This document shows positions 27,801 through 37,080 of a DNA stretch of 64,000 bases, piece after piece (position 1 is the first letter of the stretch; every line of letters begins with the position of its first letter). Source of the stretch: Reclinomonas americana ATCC 50394. Lineage: Eukaryota > Jakobida > Jakobea > Jakobida. The DNA lies in assembly GCA_048213135.1 (NCBI GenBank), contig PS015009.1, forward strand, positions 806,001 to 870,000, given 5' to 3'. The notes under the pieces are model-generated. The model searched no databases, had not been told where the DNA came from, and saw nothing but the letters and a program-made list of their open reading frames with translations. Position numbers and translations under genes: made by a program.

Positions 27801-28934
27801 TTCATTCAGCCCTACCAGGTAAGGCGTTTTATTATTTCCGGCCCTGTATTCATTGTTATAAGCTGAAGAAGACGTTACAGTCATGTAGGTAAAGTCGAAA
27901 TAGCCTACATTGTTCATTGACTGGTCTTTGAAATATACAGATGTAAGCAGTTTATCGCCACAGTCATCGCGGGAAATATAGTTAAAGGTGATGGAAGATG
28001 AGTTGGGCAGGGTGATAGAAGAAAGCAGTACACCCTGAGTTTTGGTCAGGTTGGTACAGGTTACCGGTGCAATAGGAGGAATAGCACAGGGGGCAGACCT
28101 TACACCGGGATAGTACATGGTTTGTGTGGCACCGTTATCGTATTCATAATCATGAGATGTATAGGTAAAGTTGATCTCTTCACCATTGGGGTGTTGAATC
28201 TTTTTCAGGTACCAGGAAGTAGGTACGTATGCATTGAAGGATTTACCGCAGGATGTGAGTCGCTTGGTGGTTTCTACAGCGCCGGTCCCTCCAAAAAGGT
28301 ACTTGATACCTTCCGTTGTTGTGATCCTGAAGTTCCAGTCGGTGCCGGTAAAATTCTTTTCGATCTTCAGGCCGGTCTGGGATACTTGTACGGGGTTCAT
28401 ACTTCCGTCAAATACAAAACTTCCGCTGATTCCGTCAAATGAGAAGTTGAACAGGTCGGGTTCACTGTCGTAACCGTTTGAGTTTGCGCCAGCACTGTTC
28501 GTTACATCGTGCATGAATTTCCAGCTATCGTAGTTATGATCAAGGGGCAACGAGTTGGGCACCCGGCGATTATTATTCTCATCGGTCAGGCCACGTACGG
28601 TACGGGTTACCACGCCACCTGCATTCAGCGACCAGCCCATGCCCACACGGGAAGCGATCTCGTCTACCCTTATACCGCCAGAACTGTAACCCAGGCTTAC
28701 GCTTGTTCCGATCTTTGTTCCTTTGAGGCTGTAAAGCGGGATGCTGATGGTTGCCGCCCCGGTATTCTTATTCAGCGTAGCATCGCCATACTTGATAATA
28801 GCTGCGGCATTAGGTGCAGGGGATAACACATCCACCATTTTTTCGAAAGTGGTCTCAGGTTCCGATTGCCCGAAAACGGCCACCCCCGATACTTGCAGCG
28901 CTATACACAACGCCAGTTTTGATAACAACTTCAT
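24900..28934 (-). CDS. Secreted RHS-like protein with DUF5977 repeats
   Basis: A 1344-residue secreted protein: signal peptide about 1-22 (SGVAVFGQ), an N-terminal region typical of Bacteroidota RHS partner proteins (GAATISIPLYSLKG, SVSLGYSSGGIRV, GMGWSLNAGGVVTRTVRGL), scattered YD-type repeats near 1035-1110 (YDEFNRLQLIKDQDGN), then a DUF5977 segment (SVVDAQAAADLATNGQLYAN) and three Cys-rich repeats with HYQWSDGS-like motifs to the end. There is no RHS core or toxin tip. Genes like this usually precede a DUF6443 RHS gene in this phylum, as here; the role may be shell assembly, export or surface presentation, but none is demonstrated. Second gene of the operon, 23 bases after the first. Confidence 0.82.
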   Translation of the reverse strand: MKLLSKLALCIALQVSGVAVFGQSEPETTFEKMVDVLSPAPNAAAIIKYGDATLNKNTGAATISIPLYSLKGTKIGTSVSLGYSSGGIRVDEIASRVGMGWSLNAGGVVTRTVRGLTDENNNRRVPNSLPLDHNYDSWKFMHDVTNSAGANSNGYDSEPDLFNFSFDGISGSFVFDGSMNPVQVSQTGLKIEKNFTGTDWNFRITTTEGIKYLFGGTGAVETTKRLTSCGKSFNAYVPTSWYLKKIQHPNGEEINFTYTSHDYEYDNGATQTMYYPGVRSAPCAIPPIAPVTCTNLTKTQGVLLSSITLPNSSSITFNYISRDDCGDKLLTSVYFKDQSMNNVGYFDFTYMTVTSSSAYNNEYRAGNNKTPYLVGLNEKAPSGTVGKTHYFSYIDPEGRPSRLSFSQDHWGYFNGRVNTSFVPLPEDEVVKGIFPDAKANREPQFSYAQKGMLQKIVYPTGGTSTFFYQPNTYSDINASYTTRNILSCDVTGSGAGSPESKYRTFHIPSLTSQYVKLHINCRANGTIPPPPAPIVKGKVTVTKVSDNSILFDEEFLPGDEVDRLLTLPAVWPTGTDYKITMTSWGTMATTLITLQYTPNEPLPAPTERVVGGVRVERIATANPGDQAMVKKYYYGPLDDLNHSSLFYSRKPVYWSEMKTSIACPGTADGVLAFKYYVLNSASVNNIGVFNNSLISYTAVTEGIGENFEGGGTESKFLTGYDVTPQVLWNKPIESAPMSNFSSLGNASPISETVVKKTALGTLVPVKKTEYTYQTDASAANTIYGYAVAGPANEPSEPSPGCSTSGCIYFLQVVMKSYDVGRYHVLSNRITPLATTETLYDENGLNPVTSVVNSTYGSTQHYQLTKTETLNSKGQTIRTTYKYPHDYAGTGDYNAMISNNIISKVVDVKTELVPPSSTAIPVSEVKTNYAHVGSSNYEPVSLEQSVKGNALETEGTIDQYDSKGNILQYKSKNEVQNAIIWGYDYKYPVAKIVGATYAQATAQLTVSMSALQSLDGQSLRDELNHIRTGLPAAQVTTYTYKHLAGISSITDPNNRTNTYTYDEFNRLQLIKDQDGNAIKKNEYVYTTPSGLTGPTLYYNTAVSQSYQCQNCDPGLTGSNVTYIVPAGQYVSTVSQSVVDAQAAADLATNGQLYANMNGSCANNVNCTGLGYKFVSCACELGVKVCEQSLPGSNGTWINYLHYQWSDGSVSPSFTETQPACTGVDKKQIGCVCETGQKICDGVTDNGGGSYTVTYHYKWSDNSTSSPPITETITCTGADKKIINCTCETARKLYVSSVQCGKNNTTPGCCTGMWLCTYYYHWSDGSSSGPFTECSDASCMYESLSN

Positions 28935-28957
28935 ATTATTCTGATATTTAAAAAAAA

Positions 28958-30505
28958 TTAAAAACTATACCCCACCCTGAACAGCACCGGCTGGCTCACC
29001 GGTATGTGTTGCTTGTGAAACACATCATACAACAACTGCAGTTTGGTGCCTTTGAAGAATTTCGTTTTTACTGCGATCTTCTTACTGATGCCTACCAGGC
29101 CTGCTGTTTGCCAGCTGTTGTAATCCTTTAACTGTTCTATATTTTTGAAACCGGCGTTCTGGTTGAATTCCACACCGCCGCTTACATAAAATTGCTTTTT
29201 GAGTTTCCAGTCGATGAAACTGCGCAGTCCCAGTCCCTGGTGGCTGATGGCCAGCCGGTCGATACGGCCCATACCCAGTTTGTAACTGGCGCCGATGCCG
29301 ATGATGCTTTTGTCGTTCAGTTTATAGCCGATGCTCAACGCGATGTCGGCAGTGGCGGGCAGCAAACTGTTGGCCTTACCAAACTGCAGGTTGGCATTGT
29401 ATTCCAGCCGCTGTTTGAAGGTTTTCGTCTTTTGGTTGTTGGGTTTGAAGTCGGGCATTTCCTGGTCGCTGTTGCTGCCACCCGCTTTCAGTACTTTGTC
29501 TTTCAACTGGGTGAGCTCAGCCTGCGCTTGCTGTATGTTCTGTGAAATGATCTGTTGTGCATTCGGTCCGCCTGCGGCTATACGGTCCTGTATGAGCGAC
29601 TGTACGCTGGCGCGGGTTTGCAGACCGGCGAGACTGGCCTGGTCGATGGGCGTGCCCGGTTGGCGGAATAATGATGACAACATACTATTCTGCTGCACAA
29701 ACTGTTTGAACGCCGGAATCTTGTTAAGGATGTTCAGCGCCGTTTCTTCGGCTTTGGCCGGGTCGCTGAAGATCTCTTTGTAGTTACGCAGCGTTTCCAC
29801 GTAGTAGTAAGCTTCCTTGTTGATCTTTTGCAGGTACTTGCTTTTGCCGATATATTTTACCGCTTCATCTACCAGTTGCTTCTTTCTTTCCTTAATGAAA
29901 TTTTCCACGTACTCGGCATTACTGATGTCCTTTTCCAGCGAGTCCAGTTTTTGGTTGGCTTTGTTCAGCGGCTGGATGAGTTTTTTATCCAGCTGGTCTT
30001 TCTGCTGTTGCAGGTAACCCAGGCTGGTATTGAGTTTGTCGCGGTACTGGTTGTACTTAGCTTTGTAGTTATCAGCTACGGCTTTGCCTTCCTTTATTTT
30101 TTGCAGCAGGCTGCTGAAACTGAGCTGGTCGTTGCCAAAGAGTTTCTGCGCCGTTTCGGGACTTACCTTTTCCAGCAGGCCTTTGATCTTTGTTTCCCAC
30201 TTGCTGAGCTTGGCCAGGGTCTTTTCTGTTTTGCCGGTGATGCGGCTGCTGTATTTGTCGATCTTATTGTCGATGCGGGTGATGTATTTGGCCGGAACGT
30301 CCTGTATGTTTTGGATAATACTGTCGGTTTTGGCGCTGATGGTATTGACCTTTGTTACGGCCTGGTCTTTTTTGGCGGAGAGTACTTTTTCGAAAGGGGA
30401 CGATACAGGAGCAGGTTGCTGCAATGAGCCTGTTCGCTGGGCAAAACATGCCGCAGAAAACAGTGAGAGCACACCAATGCATATATGTCTGTACCTGTTC
30501 CGCAT
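28958..30505 (-). CDS. Outer-membrane protein: coiled-coil plus C-terminal beta-barrel, RHS operon partner
   Basis: A 515-residue exported protein with a signal peptide (about 1-22, AACFAQ). Residues about 45-340 are almost all helix with heptad-like charge patterns (long coiled coil, many Lys/Gln/Leu). From about 365 the sequence alternates strands (LEYNANLQFGKANS, IALSIGYKLNDKSIIGIGASYKLG, FYVSGGVEFNQ) and ends in RVGYSF, a terminal aromatic as in outer-membrane barrels. It probably sits in the outer membrane with the coil in the periplasm or outside. First gene of the operon with the two RHS-type genes; an export or anchoring role for RHS is a reasonable inference from context. Confidence 0.78.
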   Translation of the reverse strand: MRNRYRHICIGVLSLFSAACFAQRTGSLQQPAPVSSPFEKVLSAKKDQAVTKVNTISAKTDSIIQNIQDVPAKYITRIDNKIDKYSSRITGKTEKTLAKLSKWETKIKGLLEKVSPETAQKLFGNDQLSFSSLLQKIKEGKAVADNYKAKYNQYRDKLNTSLGYLQQQKDQLDKKLIQPLNKANQKLDSLEKDISNAEYVENFIKERKKQLVDEAVKYIGKSKYLQKINKEAYYYVETLRNYKEIFSDPAKAEETALNILNKIPAFKQFVQQNSMLSSLFRQPGTPIDQASLAGLQTRASVQSLIQDRIAAGGPNAQQIISQNIQQAQAELTQLKDKVLKAGGSNSDQEMPDFKPNNQKTKTFKQRLEYNANLQFGKANSLLPATADIALSIGYKLNDKSIIGIGASYKLGMGRIDRLAISHQGLGLRSFIDWKLKKQFYVSGGVEFNQNAGFKNIEQLKDYNSWQTAGLVGISKKIAVKTKFFKGTKLQLLYDVFHKQHIPVSQPVLFRVGYSF

Positions 30506-30843
30506 AAGCTGGTCAGTTGATACCGGAGAGAAGTATCGTAAAAGGGATTAGTGTAAATTATTTTTTATTGACTTCTGTAGACAGTGATGTTGGAGAGTTA
30601 AAGATTACATACAGCTGTTTAAGAAAGTGGACACAAAGATGTATTTTTTTTCGTCACACCCAATGTGATGAAATTATAACTGTTTCATTTTTGACATAAC
30701 TGCAACGATAAAACGCATATCTGTTTTGAGCCCGTTGATTTTTCCACATCGCGACATATTTATTTTACTAATATAATTAGCGGGCAAAAAAATTGCCCCC
30801 TGAAAAGGGGGCAATGTATATCACCGACCTGGTACGGTCACTA
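30506..30843. other. Intergenic: promoter region of the RHS operon and terminator of the next gene
   Basis: AT-rich. The RHS operon must start here, but I cannot pick a clean TAnnTTTG box. The right end holds the terminator 30784-30814. No gene is supported. Confidence 0.45.
30784..30814 (-). terminator. Rho-independent terminator of the 30844 gene
   Basis: A 9-bp stem ATTGCCCCC / GGGGGCAAT with loop TGAAAA in the printed strand; on the minus strand it is followed by seven T. It lies about 30 bases beyond the stop of the 2065-residue protein. Confidence 0.88.
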
Positions 30844-33800
30844 CTATCTTGTTATTACCAGTTTTTCTGTTATCACGTCGTTGCCGATGAAGATCTGCAG
30901 GTTGTACACGCCGCTGCTAAAGCGGGTGAGGTTGTTCACCTGTACCGTGTTGATACCTCTTCCTACGGCAGCGCGCTGCGTGAGTATGGTCTTACCTACA
31001 TTGTCAACAATGCGTATCATGGCTTCTCCATCCTTATCGGCCGGGAAACGTACGGATACATAATCCCTCGCCGGGTTAGGCATCAGTACCACAGGACTCT
31101 TCGTCAGGGTACGCCTGATCACCAGGATGTTGCTGTATTTGATCTCGCCTGTTTTGGCGATCACTTTCAGCCTGTAGTAGATGATCTCACTGTTGAGGTT
31201 ACCTACATAATCACCGGACGCATAATCCTTCTGTACATTCAGCGGTGGTGTATCGGTTACGGTGCCTACTTTTATGTACGTACTGTTATCGGTACTTCTT
31301 TCTATTTCGTAGCGGTCTATTTCCTTAGCCGCGATGATGGACCATTTCAGCGCCACGTTGGTGCCCTGCAATACGCCGGTGAAACTGAGTATCTGCACAG
31401 GCAGTACGGTTCCTACATAACGCCAGTCGCGGTCGAGCTGGCCAGCAGTTTTCTTCTGCACAGGTGCCCTTGTGCCCGGTGTGGCATCGCCGCTGGTGCT
31501 GCCGTTGGTACCCATCATATACGATGTACCTTTTTTGTTGGTGGTAGATGTGAGGGAATCAAAACGGTTATCGAGTCCATCACCATCGGTATCCAAACCT
31601 GTTGGCGTTACCAGGTCATCGGCAATGTGGTTGAGGTTAAAGTCATTGCCTTCATAAATATCGAGCTGTCCGTCACCATCGGTATCCAGGTCACGATAGT
31701 CAGGCAATCCGTCGCCATCATGATCGTATACAAAGATGCCCGATCCGCCGAATGCCGCTGGTGTATTATCGTATGGCAGTGCCAGGCCATCACCATCCGC
31801 ATCGGTAAGGGTTGGCAATTTATAGGTAGCTGTGGGTTGCCCTTCGATGTTATCAGGTATACCATCGCCGTCACTGTCGATATCGAGGTAGTCGGGCAAC
31901 GCGTCGCCATCAGCAGTATAGCGTATGTTAAGCGCAGCCATCGCTGAAACGGTGGTTGACCAGCCATCGGTACCGATAGTGCCATCCACGATACCGTTGA
32001 GGTTCGCATCGGGCAGACCGGCTTCAATTACATCCACAATTCCATCACCATCGGCGTCAATATCATAGGCGTTCGGACGAAGGTCCATATCAAAGTTCTT
32101 ATTGGGCCAGCTGTCGGCCTTGCCATCATTGTTACCATCGGTTCCGGTAATGATGAGTGCCCCGGCACCTACATAACTGTCGTGTATACCATCACCGTTG
32201 GCATCAACAAAAGCGCCGTCGGGTTTGCCATCGTTATTACTGTCTGTTCCGCCTGATTCCACGAAGTCGGGGATACCATCGTTGTCACTGTCGAGATCGA
32301 TGAAGTTAGGAATACCATCGCCGTCGAGGTCGATATTGCCGAGACCCAGGCCGGTGTTGTAAGCGCCCGTATTGTTGATGTCGACATTCTGCGATAAGCC
32401 ATCACCATCGGTATCGGTGAAGCTGTCTATTTTACCATCTCCGTTGGTATCCACACCATAGGCTTCCACGGTGTCGGGAATACCATCATTATCACTGTCG
32501 AGGTCAAGCATGTTGATGATGCCATCTTTATCAGCATCGAAGCGGTCATCCACACCATCGCCATTGGTATCTATCCTTCCGGGGAAGGTTGGATCCAGGT
32601 AGTTGGGAATGCCATCGTTATCGCTGTCGCCATCGGCCTGGAAATTATCGTTGATGTAATCGTTGTTGTAATCCACGAATCCTGCATAAGTAGGATCATA
32701 AGCATTGATAACACTGTTGCCATTCGCATCGGCGAACGCAGCGCTCATGGCACTTTCCACAAAGTCGGCAATACCGTCTTTATCCTTGTCGATATCACAA
32801 CTGATGTTCACTGTTACCTGCTGGCAGGCGGTGGTGTTACAAGTACCTTCTGCCCTTACATAATAGGTTGTGGTAACAGCCGGTGTAACGCTTATTGATG
32901 CGCCAGTACCCACCAGTGTACCTGAGCAGGAACCGGTATACCAGCGCCAGCTTGCACCTGTACCCAGTGTTCCGCCGGTAATACCGAGGTTAACTGAGAT
33001 ACCGGGACAGATATTATTCTTGCTCCTGGTAGCGGATGTTGCCGCAACAGAAGGCTGGTTAACAGTGATTGTTGTTACCACGCCGCCGGTATTGGCTGTA
33101 CAGGGAGCTGATGTATTTTCAATACGCACCCAGTAAGTAGTGGTTACACTTGGCGAAGCCAGGTAAGTGGGACTGGTAGCACCCGCTATAGGGTTGGTAC
33201 CAACCACAGAGCCCGTGCCCCACTGATAATTCGCATTTGATCCTAATGTACCGCCATTGGCAATAAGGGTTGTTGAGCCCGGGTTGCAATAACCTGTGCC
33301 GGTAATTGATGTTGGCGCAACAGACGATTGATTGATGGTGATGGTTGTTGTTGTACCACCGGTAGCGGCTGTACATGGAGAAGCTGTGTTCTCGATGCGC
33401 ACCCAGTAGGTGGTGGTGCTGGTGAGGCCGCTTACATTATAAGTAGCACCCGTAGCGCCGGCAATAGGATTAACACCTACGGTGGATCCTGTGCCCCACT
33501 GGTAGTTGGCACTTGTACCTAATGTTCCACCTACAGCTGTTAAGGTTACCGTACCGGTATTACAGAACGTAGTTGATGGTGCTGAGATACTCGCAGGTGC
33601 AACAGAAGGTTGCGTTACGGTTACCACGCGTGTTACACCACCGGTGTTGGCACTGCAGGGTGCAAGCGTATTTTCAATGCGTACCCAGTACGTGGTGGTT
33701 ACACTTGGTGAAGCCAGGTAAGTAGGGCCGGTAGCACCTGCAATAGGGTTAACACCTACGGTAGAACCCGTACCCCATTGATAGTTGGCACCTGTACCCA

Positions 33801-36800
33801 GCGTACCGCCAGTGGCAGTAAGCAGGGTGGAACCAGGGTTACATATAGATCCGCCGGTAATGGATGTTGGCGCAACAGATGACTGGTTAACAGTGATCGT
33901 TGTTACTGCGCCACCGGTAATATCTGTACAGGGTGATGTTGTATTTTCAATACGTACCCAGTAAGAAGTGGTAGTGGTAAGACCGATCACATTATAAGAT
34001 GCACCGGTAGCGCCGGCTATAGGGTTAGCACCCACAACCGCACCTGTACCCCACTGGTAGTTGGCGCCTGTACCCAGCGTACCGCCAGCGGCAGTGAGGG
34101 TAATGGTAGCCGTATTACAGAAAGTAGTGGCAGCTGCATTAATGGCTGTTGGTGCAACTGAAGGTTGTCTTACGTTTACGATTTTGGTTACACCACCGGT
34201 AGTGGCTGTACAAGGCGCTGTGGTATTTTGAATACGCACCCAGTAAGTTGTTGTTACGGCAGGTGAAACGGTATAGGTAGGATTCGTAGCACCGGCTATA
34301 GGGTTAACACCTACAGAAGCGCCCGTACCCCACTGGTAGTTGGCACCTGTACCCAGTGTTCCGCCGATAGCAGAAAGGGTAGTTGAACCGGGATTACAAA
34401 TGTCGGGCCCGGTAATAGAAGTGGGTGCAACCGATGGCTGGTTAATGGTTATTGTTGTGGTAACACCTCCCGTTGTTGTCAAACAGGGTGAGGTTGTATT
34501 TTCAACACGGACCCAATACGTGGTCGTACTGGTTAGCCCCGTCACATTATAAGTTGAACTGGTAGCGCCTGCTATGGGATTAGTACCCACAACCGCACCT
34601 GTACCCCACTGATAGTTGGCACCTGTACCCAGTGTTGCTCCTACCGCAGTAAGGGTTACAGAGCCCGGGCTGCAAAGCGTGGTTGATGGCGATGAAATGC
34701 TGGTGGGTGCAACAGATGGCTTTAATCCAAGCAGTTTAACACCGGGAGAAATGTACTGGCAACCCGCAAGCAGGATGTTGCCTGTGCCGGCCACAATAAC
34801 GCGGTAAAATTTACCGGTGTCGGCCACTGCCACAGGGTTGATGGTATAGGTTATACCGGTAGCGCCTACAATATTAGTATACGGTCCTGCGAGTGCTGTG
34901 GCCACCTGCCATTGGTACTGCTTGGTGCCGGGCACTACTGCAGGATCAGTTACATTGGCTGTAAAAGTAACGGTACCGTTAAGACAGGCAGACGGGTTAT
35001 CAACAGATACGGTTGGCAACGGATCACAAAGCCCGAACACGATATCATCCAGCGCGAAATCATTACCGCAACCACCCGCGCCGGCATTCATAATTTCAAG
35101 TATGACATTGGAGTAGCCGGAAGGCATTACCCATTTCATACCGTGCTGCTGCCAGCTGGTAAGTTTGATTGTATCGGTAGTGTATTGCGTGATCACGAGA
35201 CCGGTGGTCAGATCCCTGATCCTTACGAGGAACACAGGATATTTAAAACCACCCAAACCATCACACACGGTTTGATAAGTGGCGTTACCAATAAAGGCAG
35301 CCCAGAAAGAGACCGAGTATTGCTGCCCCGGGCAGGCTACAGGCATGGTGTCCTGGTAAATGACCCTGGCGGCAACGTCGGCGTTGACGACCATCATGGC
35401 GTCATTCGCCACACCGGTATGCCCGGCCAGCGATATCCAGTTGGTGGGATCGGCCACACTCGGACTGTTCACCCGTGCAAAACGGTTAATAGCCAGCGGG
35501 GCTGTACCAGTACCGGTATAAGTGGTGCTCGCCGATGGTGAAGCAGGGAACGTGGTAGCCAGCGTACTTCCGCTAACCGTACCGAAGTTTTGTGTATATA
35601 ACGTTTGCGCCAGTGTAGCACAGGGCGGTGTTGTAGGTGTTAAGATGATGATGAATGGTGTGGGTTGTCCTTCACCAACATCATCGGGTTTATCATTCTG
35701 GTTCAGATCAGGTACATTACCATTCATGGAAGAGTCACGTACTGCAGCGTTGCGCCATCCATTGGCCGTAGCTATAGCACTGTTGTTGTATACTACCCCC
35801 TGCAATACACCGGATATGGTACACTTGATCTGTATCGTAAAGTTGTTGTTCGCTACAGGGTAACAGGGAAGGCTCTGCGCCGGACTTGATAAAAGCAGGT
35901 TGGTATTGGTAGTGCCATTGAAAGCCGGATTTATGGAGACACCTGCCGGGTTGCTGAGCATGGTTGCCGACACATTGGAAACGTTGAGTATTCCATTGAT
36001 GGCAGCCAGATTATCCGTGACCTGGACCGAAGTGAGTGGTACGTTACCATAGTTTCTGACGTACACTTCATACGTGACATCATACTGGTTAGGAGATCCT
36101 GTCGCTACAACAGATACTAATTTTTTAGCTGCACCAATACCTGAGTTGATCTGCGTCATATCGGTGGAGTATACACCTTTATTAGCAGCATAGGTATAGT
36201 TGATGGCAGCGGTATCGCCCGTTACAGGGTCGATCCTGCGGTAAGTACAACCGGAGTTATAGGAAGCGATAAGATCGCCATTGCCAAATGCAAGACCCGG
36301 CAGGGCTGTAGCACCGGCCGGCCTTCTTACCGTATCGATATAAGTACATTTAATATGATGTGTTGCGCCGCCATAACTGGTGTATTCAGGCGTAAAGAGT
36401 TTGTTGTCGAATACAAAGTACATCTGGCCGCTGGGCGTAAGCGTAATATCACCAGAGCCTACGTTCCACAGGGATTTACCACCAGTCAGGTCAAGCGTGT
36501 CCCTGGTGCCGATAACACCCGTGGTAAAGTTCACGGTACGTATAAACGCTTTAAAAGGAGCAGGGCCCTGGAATTCGAGCTGGTAGCCGACACCGTTAGG
36601 ATCGAAAGTAATACCACCAATATCAGTATTGAAAGTCCGCAGGGTATCGAGCGTTGTTGTGGGGCAGGCCGTTGGGCTCCATCTCCAGATATAGGACTTA
36701 TATGGTGACGCAACATTGTAGTCGGTCCATACATAATACAGCATCTGGTCGGCCGGGTTAAAAGCAACACTGGCATTGAAGATGGTAAATGGCTTATTAG

Positions 36801-37041
36801 CCGTGGAGTAACCGCTCAGTGGAGGAAAGTTGTTCCTCAGCACTGGTTTACAACCGGCAAAAGTGTTGTTGTTGGTAAGATTCGGAGAAACATAATTGAA
36901 GAAGTAAACTGAATCCTGCCCGCCGGAGCCGTTACAGTTATTCCTTCCTATACTTACCGGCACGCTCACCGTAGCCGGCTGCGCCATCGTGTCCTGTGCA
37001 AGACAGGACAATACGATCAGTATGAATAGAATTTTTCTCAT
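30844..37041 (-). CDS. Giant secreted protein: Ig-like repeats, thrombospondin type 3 stalk, T9SS sorting domain
   Basis: 2065 residues. Signal peptide about 1-20 (CLAQDTMAQ); an N-terminal DUF11/beta-propeller-like region with FDPNGVGYQLEF (about 145); a carbohydrate-binding-like segment around 500-650 ending DDIVFGLCD; then Ig-like repeats of about 91 residues from about 775 to 1330, each with GGTLGTGANYQWGTG and TTTYWVRIENT; an aspartate-rich thrombospondin type 3 stalk from about 1420 to 1890; and the T9SS type A C-terminus (VLPVQILSFTG ... LMPNPARDYVSV). The stalk is closely similar to that of the protein at 1857. A cell-surface adhesin or filament role is inferred from architecture. A terminator follows it. 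Confidence 0.85.
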   Translation of the reverse strand: MRKILFILIVLSCLAQDTMAQPATVSVPVSIGRNNCNGSGGQDSVYFFNYVSPNLTNNNTFAGCKPVLRNNFPPLSGYSTANKPFTIFNASVAFNPADQMLYYVWTDYNVASPYKSYIWRWSPTACPTTTLDTLRTFNTDIGGITFDPNGVGYQLEFQGPAPFKAFIRTVNFTTGVIGTRDTLDLTGGKSLWNVGSGDITLTPSGQMYFVFDNKLFTPEYTSYGGATHHIKCTYIDTVRRPAGATALPGLAFGNGDLIASYNSGCTYRRIDPVTGDTAAINYTYAANKGVYSTDMTQINSGIGAAKKLVSVVATGSPNQYDVTYEVYVRNYGNVPLTSVQVTDNLAAINGILNVSNVSATMLSNPAGVSINPAFNGTTNTNLLLSSPAQSLPCYPVANNNFTIQIKCTISGVLQGVVYNNSAIATANGWRNAAVRDSSMNGNVPDLNQNDKPDDVGEGQPTPFIIILTPTTPPCATLAQTLYTQNFGTVSGSTLATTFPASPSASTTYTGTGTAPLAINRFARVNSPSVADPTNWISLAGHTGVANDAMMVVNADVAARVIYQDTMPVACPGQQYSVSFWAAFIGNATYQTVCDGLGGFKYPVFLVRIRDLTTGLVITQYTTDTIKLTSWQQHGMKWVMPSGYSNVILEIMNAGAGGCGNDFALDDIVFGLCDPLPTVSVDNPSACLNGTVTFTANVTDPAVVPGTKQYQWQVATALAGPYTNIVGATGITYTINPVAVADTGKFYRVIVAGTGNILLAGCQYISPGVKLLGLKPSVAPTSISSPSTTLCSPGSVTLTAVGATLGTGANYQWGTGAVVGTNPIAGATSSTYNVTGLTSTTTYWVRVENTTSPCLTTTGGVTTTITINQPSVAPTSITGPDICNPGSTTLSAIGGTLGTGANYQWGTGASVGVNPIAGATNPTYTVSPAVTTTYWVRIQNTTAPCTATTGGVTKIVNVRQPSVAPTAINAAATTFCNTATITLTAAGGTLGTGANYQWGTGAVVGANPIAGATGASYNVIGLTTTTSYWVRIENTTSPCTDITGGAVTTITVNQSSVAPTSITGGSICNPGSTLLTATGGTLGTGANYQWGTGSTVGVNPIAGATGPTYLASPSVTTTYWVRIENTLAPCSANTGGVTRVVTVTQPSVAPASISAPSTTFCNTGTVTLTAVGGTLGTSANYQWGTGSTVGVNPIAGATGATYNVSGLTSTTTYWVRIENTASPCTAATGGTTTTITINQSSVAPTSITGTGYCNPGSTTLIANGGTLGSNANYQWGTGSVVGTNPIAGATSPTYLASPSVTTTYWVRIENTSAPCTANTGGVVTTITVNQPSVAATSATRSKNNICPGISVNLGITGGTLGTGASWRWYTGSCSGTLVGTGASISVTPAVTTTYYVRAEGTCNTTACQQVTVNISCDIDKDKDGIADFVESAMSAAFADANGNSVINAYDPTYAGFVDYNNDYINDNFQADGDSDNDGIPNYLDPTFPGRIDTNGDGVDDRFDADKDGIINMLDLDSDNDGIPDTVEAYGVDTNGDGKIDSFTDTDGDGLSQNVDINNTGAYNTGLGLGNIDLDGDGIPNFIDLDSDNDGIPDFVESGGTDSNNDGKPDGAFVDANGDGIHDSYVGAGALIITGTDGNNDGKADSWPNKNFDMDLRPNAYDIDADGDGIVDVIEAGLPDANLNGIVDGTIGTDGWSTTVSAMAALNIRYTADGDALPDYLDIDSDGDGIPDNIEGQPTATYKLPTLTDADGDGLALPYDNTPAAFGGSGIFVYDHDGDGLPDYRDLDTDGDGQLDIYEGNDFNLNHIADDLVTPTGLDTDGDGLDNRFDSLTSTTNKKGTSYMMGTNGSTSGDATPGTRAPVQKKTAGQLDRDWRYVGTVLPVQILSFTGVLQGTNVALKWSIIAAKEIDRYEIERSTDNSTYIKVGTVTDTPPLNVQKDYASGDYVGNLNSEIIYYRLKVIAKTGEIKYSNILVIRRTLTKSPVVLMPNPARDYVSVRFPADKDGEAMIRIVDNVGKTILTQRAAVGRGINTVQVNNLTRFSSGVYNLQIFIGNDVITEKLVITR
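33050..34715 (-). repeat. In-gene tandem repeat of about 275 bp, six units (Ig-like domains)
   Basis: The coding sequence for SVAPTSI recurs at about 33048, 33323, 33600, 33869, 34156, 34428 and 34708, a period near 275 bases. Units alternate between two types: one with TFCNT/TLCSPGS and GLTSTTTYW, the other with ICNPGST and SPAVTTTYW. This suggests expansion by duplication of a two-domain block. Confidence 0.75.
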
Positions 37042-37080
37042 AGTAGTGATATTGGTAGGTGACGCACAGGCATTTTACTG

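Noticed and set aside
30793-31947. 384-codon plus-strand ORF opposite the giant T9SS gene
   Set aside because: Shadow of the aspartate-rich stalk; it also runs over the terminator at 30784-30814.
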